Below are positions 34,253-45,574 of a stretch of DNA of 64,000 nt, piece after piece. Both the position numbers and the translations under genes were made by a program. The first letter of the stretch is position 1; every line of letters begins with the position of its first letter. The notes beneath the pieces are model-generated. The model was not told where the DNA came from. It did not search any database and worked only from the letters and a program-made list of their open reading frames with translations. Origin of the DNA: Massospora cicadina (Eukaryota > Entomophthoromycota > Entomophthoromycetes > Entomophthorales > Entomophthoraceae); NCBI GenBank assembly GCA_022478985.1, contig JAKSZP010017322.1:62001-126000 (forward strand), written 5' to 3'.

Positions 34253-35271
34253 TTAGCTCCACGTGAAAGGATCCATTATCCAAAACTTTGCTAATGATAA
34301 ACGGAACCACTTTTTTACAAGCCAGTTTATGACATAACACTTTGAGGTGAGGTTCTTCATGTCAACCATCATCAAATCGCCTATCTGATATCCCAGAGCT
34401 GCTCTGCATTTTTGATCCACAAATCTCTTGGCATCCTGGGAAGCTTTAGTCAGCTGACTCTGCACTTGTTGATGTTTTGTCTGGAGGTACGTTGCGAATT
34501 GTCTGCTGAAGGGATGTTTGTGCGTGTCTGAGGCTCAATTGTGAAGGCAAGATTTTACACCAATTTGGTGTACAATGGCGACATCCCTATAGAGGCATGT
34601 AATAAGCTGTTATTCAAAGACTGGGGTAGGGCCAGGTCGCCTGCCAGGTGTTCTGAGCAGCAGTGGCGTAACACCAGAGGTATTGCTAAAGTGACTGCCT
34701 GGTTCAATCTGATTGTCCATTGGACTGGGGGTGATATGCTGATGATTAGCACAGTTTAGTGTGTAATGTTTTGCACAAGGCATCTCGTAATTTTGAGGTG
34801 TACTGCGGCTCTCTATTGATTATTACTTCTTGTGGTACCCCAAACATGATGAAGACGTGTATTAGAAGAAATGGGCTATGTCATCTGCTGTAATTGTTTT
34901 CAATCATGGATAAACATGCCATAACTTGTAAATTTGTCCACTACCATCATGATCGCGTCAAACCCCTTATAAGTGACAGCCCAATGATATAGTCTACTGA
35001 AACTGAATTCAATGGAGCCCCTGTCTGTTGCATTGAATTTAACTAACCTGTGTCATCCTGTCCTGTCAGACTTAGAATGTACACAGGTTAGGTAGCGATC
35101 TATCCAGGTGGGAACATCCTTTCTCAGTTTGTTCCAGTCATACGCTCTCTTTATAAGATTATTAGCTTTCTTGCCTCCAGGGTGCCCTATTATTGGCGGA
35201 TCATGATGCTCCTTTATGACTCGTGAGTATAAAATCTTGGGTACCCATATGCAATCATGGAAATAAATCAT
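34253..35271 (-). pseudogene. Integrase relic of element 3
   Basis: The N-terminal zinc-binding domain is clear: EHHDPPIIGHPGGKKANNLI, YDWNKLRKDVPTW and YLTCVHSK, where the second Cys has been lost. The core is heavily degraded between 35,050 and 34,550. The C-terminal part (34,465-34,253) reads AALGYQIGDLMMVDMKNL, matching the GDxVxL/VxxxN segment after Ty3 integrase cores. No chromodomain was found. Confidence 0.75.
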
Positions 35272-35280
35272 CCTATCCTT

Positions 35281-35960
35281 TTAAGAGTACCAACCATATG
35301 GACTTTTCCCCGCTTGTATCTTGTCCCCTAGGGCCTGTCCTTCAGGGGTTCCTGGTTGGGCATCCAGTATGGCATCCAGGAGGGAGCCATTGGTGTTGGT
35401 CGTTGAGCTTGTTTCAGGAGTACCCTGTTGAGAGAGGCCTATAGGGTTGGCGGTTGGTTCAGCTATGGGCTTGAGGGGTGGGGTTTTGGCAGTTTCTGGG
35501 GTTGTGATTATGGCAATAATTGCTAATTCTGCTGGAGGCTCTGGCAAGACTGGTTCTGGGGGAATAACCATAATTATCTCAACACCCTCTACAGGATCAG
35601 ATCTGGCGGGCAGTCTCCTGCTCACTATATCTGGTAATATGTGTGTCAGCCTCTTAATGAACTCATATTCAAGATTGAAGTTAGGAGGTCGCATTGCATA
35701 TTGGTTTTCCAGTGCACTTACTTCTTCAGTTTGCGGTAATATATGAAGGACATGTGTGCTTTGCTCACTGCAGTAAATATCGCCAATGCATCATTGCCCA
35801 TGTTACATAGTCAAATTTTTTGTCATATATTGACCATAATTTAAGCGCCAGTGAATTTTCTGGAGAAGTATGTTACTGAATGTTTGCAGCCATCATGCTC
35901 CTATAGCAGTACTGTCCCCATGGCTGTGCTGGAGGCATTGGATGCTACAATGAATGGTTT
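35281..35960 (-). pseudogene. RNase H and Pro-rich linker of element 3
   Basis: KPFIVASNASSTAMGTVLL near 35,950 and VTYFSRKFTGA give the first half of RNase H (catalytic Asp changed to Asn). FIKRLTHILPDIVSRRLPAR near 35,660 is the end-of-domain 'N.lADalSR' motif. The following 35,600-35,281 is an unusual Pro/Thr/Glu-rich linker (PPEPVLPEPPAELAIIAIITT) leading into the integrase zinc-binding domain. Confidence 0.7.
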
Positions 35961-35999
35961 GTCTTAATTGGCATGCCACAAGACTGGCGCCAAGAAAAA

Positions 36000-37071
36000 G
36001 CTAATAGCCTCAAACTCCCCTCTGACATTTCTTTGACCAAACAAATGGCGCATTTTTGATGTTAGGGGACAGAAGGGGCCTAGTTCTAAGATTACAGTGA
36101 TAATTTTTTAAGAAAGTAACTGATCTTAGGAAACCTTGAAGCTGTTTCTGGGTGGTGAGGGGTTACCCACGTTATTTTGGCTTCTAAATTTGAGGGGGGA
36201 TGGCATGCCATCCATTAGTACCAGGCTCCCAAGAAACTGTGATTTTTGTTTAAAAATTCAAATTTTGATGATTTCAATTGCAGACCTGCTCCTGGAAATG
36301 CGGTGTCCAACACTATCAAGTCTTTTCCATGCTGCTCCGGCATAGGGGAGTGAACCAGGGTGTCATCAATATACACCACTGCACATATAAAATGGAGATG
36401 CCTTGCGCATGGTCATTAACCCTCTTGAAAATGGCTTGGGCGTTTTTAAGCCCAAACAGCATGACCCTAAACTGGTATATGCATGGTGTGCTCCAATAGC
36501 TGTCAGCCATTCTTGTCCCTCCTTCACTCAGATATGGTGAAATGCGTTTACTAGGTCCAATTTTAAAAACACTTTTTGACTTGGCAATCACTTGGGAGAT
36601 TGCAGCCTCTAGTGGGATGGGTACAGATCAGGCACTTTAACGTTGTATAAGTGGCCATATTCTACACAAGGCCGCAGGGAGCAATCAGATTTTGGGGAAA
36701 ATACCACGGGTGATGACACCACTGAGGCTTACTTAATTAACTATTCCTTGACCAACATCTCGTCAATCCAGATTTTTAGGTCTTGATCCTTGCACAGTGT
36801 ATGGATAAAATGGGCATTTGTTCTTGATAAGATCCACTGTCAAGCAGAAGTCGATATCAAACTAAGAATGGGGTGGCAAGCAGTTTGATTTATCCACATC
36901 AAAATTCTCTTTATAGGGTTTGAGTATCAAGGTCATTGTGGGCACATTGGCTACATAATCTGAGGTGGAGTATTCAACGATGGCCGCCAAAGCATTCTCC
37001 TTTGCCAGCGTAGGGGCAGGGGAAATTTGAAGGATGTTAGATTGTTGTGAAGGCGAGAATATTTCATCCAA
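36000..37071 (-). pseudogene. Reverse transcriptase of element 3
   Basis: QFRVMLFGLKNAQAIFKRVND is the palm block (usual VMPFGLxNAPAxFQ) and YVQWCILMTPWF is where the YxDD segment should be, now out of frame. Upstream, 36,800-36,600 holds remnants of the finger blocks, and 37,071-36,862 a linker between protease and RT. Many stops. It cannot be active. Confidence 0.7.
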
Positions 37072-37253
37072 GGTTAATCATAACTGGCTTTTGGTGCCAC
37101 CATCCTATGCCCAGTATCATGGGGTAGAGTGGTACAGAATTGCCAAGAGATTGATGTAAACCCAATGACCATGGTCTGAAAAGTGCAACGGCTTGCATAA
37201 GGGCAGGGTAACCATAGGTACCCTAGAGGCCCCAATGACAGAAGCCTATGTGG

Positions 37254-37592
37254 TTACACTAGATCTAGAGCTTGCGCCATTTTGAGATTAATAAAGTTCC
37301 TCAACGCTCCCATGTCAATTAAGGCATGCATGACAGCACGCCAGGAGCTGATTGTAATGTCCACAGCAAACAAGAAATAAGCATGATTAAATTTATTAAA
37401 GCTGTTCATAGTATATACTCCAGCAGTGACATTCACTTTTGTGAGCAGTTTGGAATAACCCTGAGGTTTGTTGAGAAATTGATAGGGCATTGCAATTGCA
37501 CAGGCATATGACAGTGGGGCTGTTGTGGGATCTGGAAAATCCATCAATGGGTGTACGTGGCTGATATCTTCAATACCAGATTGCGGAGACAA
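37254..37592 (-). pseudogene. Aspartic protease of element 3
   Basis: HALIDMGALRNFINLKMAQALDL is the retropepsin active-site block with DTG changed to DMG; the upstream strand AYFLFAVDITISS fits. Gag precedes it directly. Confidence 0.78.
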
Positions 37593-37616
37593 TCCTCTAT
37601 AACTTGTTCCATTTTC

Positions 37617-38640
37617 TCAAGTTGGTAGAGGGACAATGCTGGGTCCTCCGGGTCCATGTGAATAAAAAGGGTGCGTTGGCTTTTTTGAAACTTTGCTTAC
37701 GAGATCCATATGTCTGAGTTTGTGCAGGTTAATCTGAGCTACCAAGATCCCTGGGGCATCCAGTTGTTGATTTAAGGATTTTCTTGATTGAGTAGTGGAA
37801 TAGCCATGGTATGTGGTATTAGTGAAACATACCAAGGCTGTGGTACGTGGGGGCAACAACTCCATACCCTTCCTATCCTGAGGCATTGGTGAGATGTAAA
37901 AAGCGAGGGCCAGTACTTTGGGCGCATGTGTGGGTATATCTTGGCAGTTCACTTCCACCGTAATGGAAATTGGCTTTCTTAAATCAGTCTCTGTACCTTG
38001 TTCCATATCTGTTTCAATGTTCAGTTTCATCTCATTGTCAAACGATACAAATACTTAATTTTTGTGGGTTGGGGTTGGTTTATTATAGCGGTGAAATGTC
38101 TTATGGGTGGGTGATTTCTTGGTTGCTCTGATTCTTTGGCGGCCTCAATCTGCTGGTCAGCTTGTACGCCCCCTCCAAAGTTTGAGGTTCATTGTACCAT
38201 GCCATGTAGGAGTCCGCTCCCTGGTTAAGGGAGGTCTAAAATTCAGCGATGGCAATGTCCTCCAGGGTTTGGAGGGAATCTTCTAGTTGGCGAAAGCCTT
38301 GATGTGGTCGTCTAAACTTTTATCTGAGCCTTGCTGTTGGAAAAGTTGAAATAGAAGTTGTGGCCTTGACGCCGGAGTGGCCACCATAGATGAAACAATT
38401 GAGAAAAGTGAGGTAGATGCCTCCTCTAGGTTCGAGTTCTGGTACAACGGGGTGCAGGCCATATTTTAGCTTCGCCCTCCAAGGCGTTCAGTAGTGCCAA
38501 GTTGCTGATTTTCCAAGGCCTCCATGTATCCGATTAAGGTGTCTCACAAATTTGAATTTTTCCAGAACTCACAGAAACTGGCGAGCCACTTTGTCTGAAG
38601 GGCAGGAAGTGGGTCCTATCACCGTTACATTGCAGGATTG
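37617..38640 (-). pseudogene. Gag of element 3
   Basis: Capsid pieces are read at 38,480-38,150 (ALEGEAKIW, LLFQLFQQQGSDKSLDDHIKAF and WRTLPSLNF-type segments in shifting frames), matching the retrotransposon Gag capsid pattern. The frame 38,030-37,617 is a Thr/Lys/Pro-rich C-terminus leading to the protease. No zinc knuckle was found. Confidence 0.6.
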
Positions 38641-38814
38641 TGCATTCAAGAGGGGAAATTGGTTGTGCCGCCCAAACAAGCAGTACTTGCTTGATGTCTC
38701 TGATTAACGCTAATCAAGACCACTTGTCAGGAGAGCATGCATGAGCCCATATAAACTTTGTTTAGCTGTTGAAAATCTCAGATTTAACAAATACTGACCA
38801 AATGACATAACATA

Positions 38815-40115
38815 TGTTTTAATTGGTTATATTATAAAATAATACAACCAACATTCTAAAAAAGATTTGCTTAAATTGGTTTACTCCAATACCCATGCCA
38901 GAATCCACATTCTGCAGAATCGCCGTTCTGATAATTCAAAACTAAGAACTGCAAGAAGATAAATACAGAATTATTAATTGATGAACATCATCCCCATCCT
39001 GACCCCTAGGCTGAGCGCCAGCAACAATATTGACCACGCTTCACGCACTGAAGGATGAATAGTTGAATTGGGCGTGTGAGGCTGTGCTTTCCATCCCTTA
39101 TGTATTTTAGGGCTGAATCCCTGATTCATCTGGACATGCACTTGATAGCAGGGAGCAACAATCATCTCGTAAGGTTCAATATCATCAGTTCACCCAAGGA
39201 TGCATTTGCTAGATTAGTGTTTCTGTTCTCTTCATAAAAACAGTATATTGAATTAAACAACTGGTCATTCAACTTGGGCTGAAAATCTGAATACACATTC
39301 CCTTGGTCAGATGAAGTGTAAGACACTCCATGGGGACAATTCCCAAGGTTTTCTGTGCTGAGGGAGGCTAATTCTGTAATCACCAGAGAGATGACCACGG
39401 CCAGCACTGAAACTAATAAGCGCGAGCCCTCCATTGGTTGGGGTGAACCTTCAGGAGGCCAGAATCTTTAAAGATTTATAGAATCTAAAAGGTTTCTTAA
39501 ATGAATTGATGTATTATTAATCATATGATGAAATAACCCAGCACTCTACCTTTAGCAGAGCTCTGTGTTTTTAACTTGAGGTAATTGAGGAGTGGGGTTG
39601 GAGAAGATTTTGATACATGACATATGAATCTTCTCCAGAGTGCTGTACCTTTGCACCATTTTGCAGGTTTCACATTGTGGGTGGCCTTTTTGCAGTTTGC
39701 GCTGGCGAACTTTGCTCATCTGTCAGGGCTCTGGCATCCTTGCATCATTCCTAATCTTTTCTAACAAGAATTTTTCAATCATTCGAGGGTTCTCTGCCAG
39801 ATTGACCTCAATATTTGCGCCCCTGTCTGGGATTTGGGTTTGATCTGCTAGTTTGCGCGCAGGTTTCATAGTGGATCCTCTCAATTTTCTAGACATAAGT
39901 TTTAGCCAATTTTAAATTCGTGGCAGAATCAGCCTTTCCCTCCTTTTGCATTATCATATATTGAGAAGAGGGAGGCAGCGGATACTTAACATTCATTGAT
40001 GGTATGCCCTAGATCTGTTCTATTTTTCTAGCAGAAATGCTTGGGACCTCCTCCAAATCCTCAATTAGAGGTGTATCATCCAGTTCAATTTAATGGATGC
40101 ATCAGGGTCCTTTCA
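38815..40115 (-). repeat. 5' LTR of element 3
   Basis: Partner of 32,576-33,861. The left edge was placed where alignment fades (TGTTTTAATTGG) and is approximate. Confidence 0.65.
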
Positions 40116-40120
40116 CAACC

Positions 40121-41270
40121 CTGATTTCTAAACTAAGGCACACCCTGGATAAAAGATAGGTGGCGGTTGCTCTTCCCTGCCTACCAAGCTCATATACCAA
40201 CATATTCTTAAGCCCAAACCCATCATAGTTTCAGAATCTGCAGAGTTTACGTGTTAAAAAATTTAGACAGCTCTATGCAGATTTGGGTAAGGTGAGGAAG
40301 TTAAGAACCATGGCCCCCATTCCCTGTCCCTAACAGATGGCCCAATCAGAGGCCACTGTGAATGTAAATTTTTTTGACACATTGGGCAACCTCAGGTGAA
40401 AATGAATTATTTAAAAAGCCAAATTAAAGAAAAAAGTCATTTAAAAAGGTTGGAAATTGGGATCAAACCCATCACCAATTATCAGATTGTCAAAAAAAAT
40501 TACAATCTGAACCTACCAAAACCTATTATGGATATCTTGTAAATTTGGCCAATATTGTTATTAAAGGGAATTGACTGGATCAATAATTCCCGCATTTATC
40601 AAATTAGCAATTGTCATTCAAACCTGAGATTTCCAGATTAGTAAATCACCTCCCTAACTCGCCATAAAGCCCAGCACACTGCTAATAGAGGGTGTAAGGC
40701 CCTTGACTCCAGCTATCAGGCTGGACAGGGTTATGCACCCCATTAGACCAAGAAGAGTTCAAACTCCAAAGCCCTGCCCCTTACCCAGATCTCTGACCTA
40801 TGGAATACCCTGGATGAGAAATTGGTGGCGGCCGCCCCTCCATGTTGGCCTTATACCTTTTTCCCATCCACCTCTCAGCCCAACCCAATTCAGGCGTCAA
40901 AATCTGCAGGATTTTATTTTAAGTAAATCAAACAACTTTATGTGGATTTTATTTATCACAAACAGTTCTTAACTATGGTTCCCAGCTTCTGTCCCTAACA
41001 AGGGACTCACCAGAAGTCAAACTGCATGGGGAGAATTCACCTAGCAAGCCAAAGTCAAGTAAAAAAATTGAAAAAGAAAAGGCCAAAAATGGGGATCAAA
41101 CCCAACACTCCATTCCATATTTAAGAAGTGAATTTGAACATTCAAAATTTGTGAGACGGCTTAAAATGGCTTGGAACCATCGCCAATACTATTGAGGGTA
41201 AATAGGGGATTAAAACCTTTAATTGATTAATTCAAAATAGGAAATCATACCCCACTATCATAGTACAGTG
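40121..41270 (+). repeat. Two neighbouring copies of dispersed repeat 'D'
   Basis: Copies at about 40,121-40,700 and 40,700-41,270 share CACACCCTGGATAAAAG / ATACCCTGGATGAGAAAT followed by GGTGGCGG, a TCTGCAG block, CTTAACTATGG / TTAAGAACCATGG, CTGTCCCTAACA and, near the end, GGGATCAAACCCA. No coding sequence is visible. Confidence 0.65.
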
Positions 41271-41322
41271 TAGCAGCCTCCACCTCCAACACTAATCTTT
41301 AAATCAGCACCCTACCTATAGT

Positions 41323-41687
41323 AGTGTGTTGGGTTATTGTTTTAACTTTTTTTATTAAAGCTATACCCCCAACAGTTCTTATTTTTATATGGTTACTTTT
41401 TTATATCTATATTATAACTCGTGGTTCATGTGCTAGAAAAATAGACACTACATTGAGGGTCACGTTTAATGGCCTCAGTGATAGAGGAACCCTTAGGAAT
41501 TAATTCAACATCAACTTTGGGAATCTGCAACCCTACAATAACAAGGACTCATCCCCTCCCACCTCCCTACTTTTGATGAGGCGCACCTAAGTATTCTGTG
41601 CCTGTTGTTGTGGCTGCTAAAGCACCCACATTCAAGGGCCATTATTCTCTTGTCATGTACTCACCCTAACAGTGTGTTGGGTTATTG
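41323..41687. repeat. 331-bp insert between 17-bp perfect direct repeats
   Basis: AGTGTGTTGGGTTATTG occurs at 41,323-41,339 and 41,671-41,687. The enclosed 331 bp resemble in part the sequence around 24,280-24,500 and 25,357-25,405 (TTCTGTGCCTGTTGTTG). The repeats could be a target duplication or the ends of a small element. Confidence 0.5.
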
Positions 41688-41925
41688 GTTTTACTAGGTA
41701 TTTCCATTTAAACAATCACTTATTTTAAGTTTCTAGTTTTATTTTCTTCAAATTTAGTAAACAAGTTGTACTATTAAAATTGTAGAAGAGATATGAAAAC
41801 CTCTCTGTTCAGATTTCTGAGTTAGATAGCTTAATAAATGCAGAGAACGCCTTTTTTGAAATCCCATCTCAGCAGGAAACCTTTCACCCCTCCTTCCCCT
41901 CCCATAAATTGATTCCCAAAGGTGT

Positions 41926-42397
41926 TGTTGGGATTTGAGATGATGAGCGAGTCTAAATCCTTACTCTTGAATTAAGACTCGCCAAGTCAACTCTTGAGCC
42001 AGCGTGAGTGAAACCTGTCCCTGTAGGCACCAATACAAGTTTCTATCAGGAAGCATTACACGCATGATAATTGATGGAGATGCCTTCAGGAAATTCATCA
42101 CAGCTTCTAAAACCTTGAGAGGCATGACCCCCGCTGTTGCAGTCATGAGGACAATGAAGAACGATGAGAGCGCTAACCAAGCGGTCAATCCAGAAGGCTG
42201 TGAAAGATCCTGATCATACAGGGCCATGAAATTCCATCAGGCATCACGTTCTCACACATCCTATAACTATTGAAGCTTTCTAACTCTATAAAGAAGTCGA
42301 CTTTGGCCCCATATTTTCATCTTTATCACGTCTCGCTAGTTTAGAGCTTCAATCCCATTTTTTAACTCTGGCTACATCAAGGAAACTGTTGTGCTGA
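41926..42397 (+). repeat. 5' LTR of element 4 (472 bp)
   Basis: Starts TGTTGGGATTTGAG. It aligns with 56,054-56,526, including GAAACCTGTCCCTG, GATGGAGATGCCTTCAG and CATCTTTATCA. The last bases (GCTGA) have lost the terminal CA. Confidence 0.85.
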
Positions 42398-42403
42398 GAT
42401 AAT

Positions 42404-42423
42404 TGGTGCTCACTACAGAGGGC
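42404..42423 (+). promoter_or_regulatory. Primer-binding-like site of element 4
   Basis: TGGTGCTCACTACAGAGGGC six bases after the LTR end. It is the intact form of the site shared by elements at 6,041, 28,070 and 32,184. Confidence 0.55.
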
Positions 42424-42529
42424 TTTGAGCTTTCCAATTGAAAAAAGTCTATTACGAAAAATGAAGAATAATAGCAATTAAGAAAACAAATTGCTGATTG
42501 GTCAAGAAGCATAACATAATGGATTTATA

Positions 42530-43319
42530 CCTATCAGTATGAAGTACCTCCTATCCATCCTGAAAGCCTAGAGTTTTGGGCCACCTTCCAGTTTACCCTA
42601 CCATCCGTTGACAATGATCAGTATCAACTCCAATATGAGAAACTCAAAGAACTTATTCAGCAACTACTGAATGGCATCTACTCTGTGGGAAAACGCTCCA
42701 GTCGCTCCTGCGCCTCTTCAGTGCCTTCCACAAATTGAGATTTATATACCTTAGCTCTATTATCATTGGGAGAATTGGCCTTGGGTACTAAACACTATTT
42801 CTGAAGCTTCGTCCATCTGACCATACACCACCTCCTACAATTAGTAAGGCCACATCACCACAAAGCATCATGACAATTTGGGCTTACTCAAACCCTACAC
42901 TCAAATATTGTCAGCTTTTTAAAATGTGGTCTCCTCCTTCATTCATAACAATTAAGAAATCATTGTTATCAACCATCGTCTATTTAACAAAGCTCAGAAT
43001 TAACTCGCTGTGTTAATAGCAGAGTCTCAGATTACCTTAAGGACTAGTTTTGTTAAAAATGTGCAGCTCCTTGAGGCCTCCTGGAACCAGCACCTCAACC
43101 AGAACAAAGTTCTCATGCAGACCATCCAGTAGCATTACCAGGAGTTGGCTAACCACTACTAGCCTCTGGAAGTGAAGGGCCAAAGGGCCCCAAGGACCAT
43201 AAAGTCCCTGTGGGCCTCAAGGACTTTCCAGTCACATGGTGCCTAATCCTGGTAATATTACAGTTATTGAAAAAATGACATTATAACAACCCTTCCTGCC
43301 TTATGGGATCAAATATGCA
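42530..43319 (+). pseudogene. N-terminal Gag of element 4
   Basis: The frame YQYEVPPIHPESLEFWATFQF, then QYEKLKELIQQLLNGI (coiled-coil-like), is followed by many stops. Toward the insertion point it reads QELANHYQPLEVKG-type and LMGSNMHC-type segments. It continues past the nested element at 50,731. Similar in style to the coiled-coil Gag of element 1. Confidence 0.55.
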
Positions 43320-43323
43320 CTGT
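43319..43323. repeat. Candidate target duplication of nested element, left (ACTGT)
   Basis: ACTGT before LTR A compared with AATGT at 50,726-50,730 after LTR C: four of five bases match. Confidence 0.55.
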
Positions 43324-44128
43324 TGTTAGGGAAACTGTAGCGCAGGAGGTCGCTGAGGGAAAAGACCCAGGCCAAAGGTGTGACAACAAGACTGAGTGAC
43401 CCAAAAAATGTAGAGAAGTCCTAAAGGTCTGTAAAATGTTTCCATATAAATATGTGGAGCAAAACGCACACCAAAATGGCCACAACCATCAGGGACAAGA
43501 GGCCCTGGGAGCTGGGAAAGGTGGCGTAAAATCTAGGACATAGGGCAGCGAAATAGGAAGCGGTGGAGCCAGTGGAATAGGCCACAGAGTGGGCGGAGGG
43601 CTTGCATACAGTTGTAGAGGAAAACCAGAGCGGAAAATGAACTCCGGCCATCACAGAACATCTGAGAGGTGTATTTTTGTTGAAAAAGCCAAAAAGAATT
43701 GCAGGAAACTTGCCCAAAAAGCCTAAACTTTATTAAATTGATCAGATTATCTGAGAAAATCAAAGTCTTTCTCAGCTTGTGATCTAATTTAAAGGATAAT
43801 AATTTTTAGAGGTTCCAAATGGTTATTGAAATCTGATCTGAGCTGTAAACTTTTTATTTTTCAATAAAACAAGATTTTAAGAATTTGGCCAGATTTCATA
43901 CCCTCATATCATGTAATTTTCCATATTTTTGGACAATTATTGCTAAATTTTCGCCTCAGATGGTCCCTTTTCCTCAACTCTGGCTGGCAAAGCCAGAACC
44001 CATTTTAGTCAATGATTTTAGAGAGATCAACAGTGAATCTTAGGGGTTTTAGTCTTTGCTCCAGGGGCTTGTTGGACTCGGCCTTAAAGGGGGTAGTTGA
44101 TACCAGAAAAATGTCACTAGCTGTGACA
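43324..44128 (-). repeat. LTR A of element 5 (805 bp)
   Basis: Starts TGTTAGGGAAACTG and ends CACTAGCTGTGACA (plus strand). It is followed by TCATC and then LTR B. Confidence 0.88.
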
Positions 44129-44133
44129 TCATC

Positions 44134-44947
44134 TGTGAGGGAAACTGGAGTGCAGGAGGTCTCTGAAGGGAAAGACCCAGGCCAAAGGTGATAAACAAGG
44201 CCAAGTGACCCAACAAAATGAAGAGACGTCCTAAACAGTCAGTATTGTGTTTCCATATAAATCGGTGGAGCAAAACGCACTCCAAACTGGCCACAACCAT
44301 CAGGGACAATTGGCCCTGGGATCTGGGAAGGTTGGCGTAAAATCTAGGGCAAATGGCAGCAAAAATAGGAGGAGGCGGAGCCAGCGGAATAGGTGGCGGA
44401 GTGGGTGTAGGGCTCATGTACATCAGTAGGTGCAAACCAGAGCGGAAAACGGACTCCAGCCATCACAGAACATCGGAGGGGTGTATTTTTTGTTGAAGAA
44501 AACGAAAAAATTATACAGGAAACTTTCCTAATTATTCCTAGACTTTATTGGAGTGATCAGAGTATCTGAGAAAAGCAAAACCTTTCTCAGCTTGGGACTT
44601 AATTTATAGGAGGTTGATTCATGAAGATTCCAAATGGTTATTGTAATTTGGTATGAGCTACAAATTCGTCGTTATTCAACAAAAACAAAAATTTTCAAAT
44701 TCGTCCAAGTTTTGTAACCTCATGTCTTGTAATTTTCTGGGTTCTAGGTTCGATTCCCGCCTGGTTTTTCGCCTCATATGGGCCGTTTTCCTCTGCCCTG
44801 GCTGGCAAAGACAAACTCCATTTTTTGTCAATGACCTTAGAAAGATCATCAGTGACCCTTAGGGGTTCTGGTATTTGCATCAAGGGCTTGTTGGACTTGG
44901 CTTTGGAGGGGCGGTTAGTTACAGGAAATATGAAACTAGCTGTGACA
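44134..44947 (-). repeat. LTR B of element 5 (814 bp), 3' LTR
   Basis: Starts TGTGAGGGAAACTGG and ends AACTAGCTGTGACA. It is followed by TCACCCTCCGCTCTTGG, whose complement is the purine tract preceding a 3' LTR. Inside, GGTTCGATTCCCGCC at about 44,748 resembles a pol III B box. Confidence 0.88.
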
Positions 44948-45059
44948 TCACCCTCCGCTCTTGGACGTGGTTCTACACCTCCTGAGGGGACATTGGCCAA
45001 GGCGAAGTTCTTGTGGGGAGTAGGTAGCTTCATGTCAGCTAAGGAGGTTTGGGTGGCAG

Positions 45060-45235
45060 GACCTGCGGCATCTGGGAATCTAGAGTGGAAGTCATGAATT
45101 AGGTCCTGAGCATTGATTATGTCCAAATAGGATACCAGCTGTTCTCTGTCTCATCATATCCTTTCCAGGATACCAAGTATTGCAGGTGGCGTTGGGATAG
45201 GTGAGAATCAAGAACGGCATCAATCTCATATTAGG
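45060..45235 (-). pseudogene. Chromodomain of element 5
   Basis: EIDAVLDSHLSQRHLQYLVS, then WKGYDETENSWYP, then after a frameshift INAQDLIHDFHSRFPDAAG. This is a textbook chromodomain at the integrase C-terminus; the aromatic cage positions Tyr and Trp are present. It would tether the integration complex to modified histone tails. Confidence 0.88.
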
Positions 45236-45574
45236 GTTCACCATCCACTATGACAGGATTTGGGAGAGGTGGCATGGGACCATTGAAAGGGGTCAGGAGG
45301 CATTTATGTAAGGTGCTGAACACTTTGATTGAGGGGGTAAGTCAACCTGGTAAGCTGATGGGCCAACTATTTGTGAGGATCTTGAAGGGTCCAACACGCT
45401 TGGGACCTAACTTGCGGCAGGTTTGCTTCAGGAGGAGATTCTTGGCGTTGACTATGACCAAGTCACCAGGCTATACTCAGGTCCTTCACGGCTCTTTAAT
45501 AAGAATATGCTTTGTAGATCCTCAAAGCGTCCACGAGATAGTCCTTCACTGCCTGAAGTATGTCTCTGAGCTCC

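Larger units (their letters stand above)
32576..40115 (-). mobile_element. Ty3/gypsy element (element 3), about 7.5 kb
   Basis: Two LTRs of about 1.29 kb (32,576-33,861 and 38,815-40,115) flank a minus-strand Gag-PR-RT-RH-IN interior. Flanking five-mers CACCC and CAACC differ at one base and may be the target duplication. Both LTRs are clearly homologous, for example ACTTGGGCTGA and CTGAATACACATTCCCTTGG and GGTTTTCT.TGCTGAGGGAGG. All domains are decayed. Confidence 0.8.

Noticed and set aside
44740..44765. tRNA gene
   Set aside because: Only a B-box-like motif; no A box, no acceptor or anticodon stem can be folded around it by eye.
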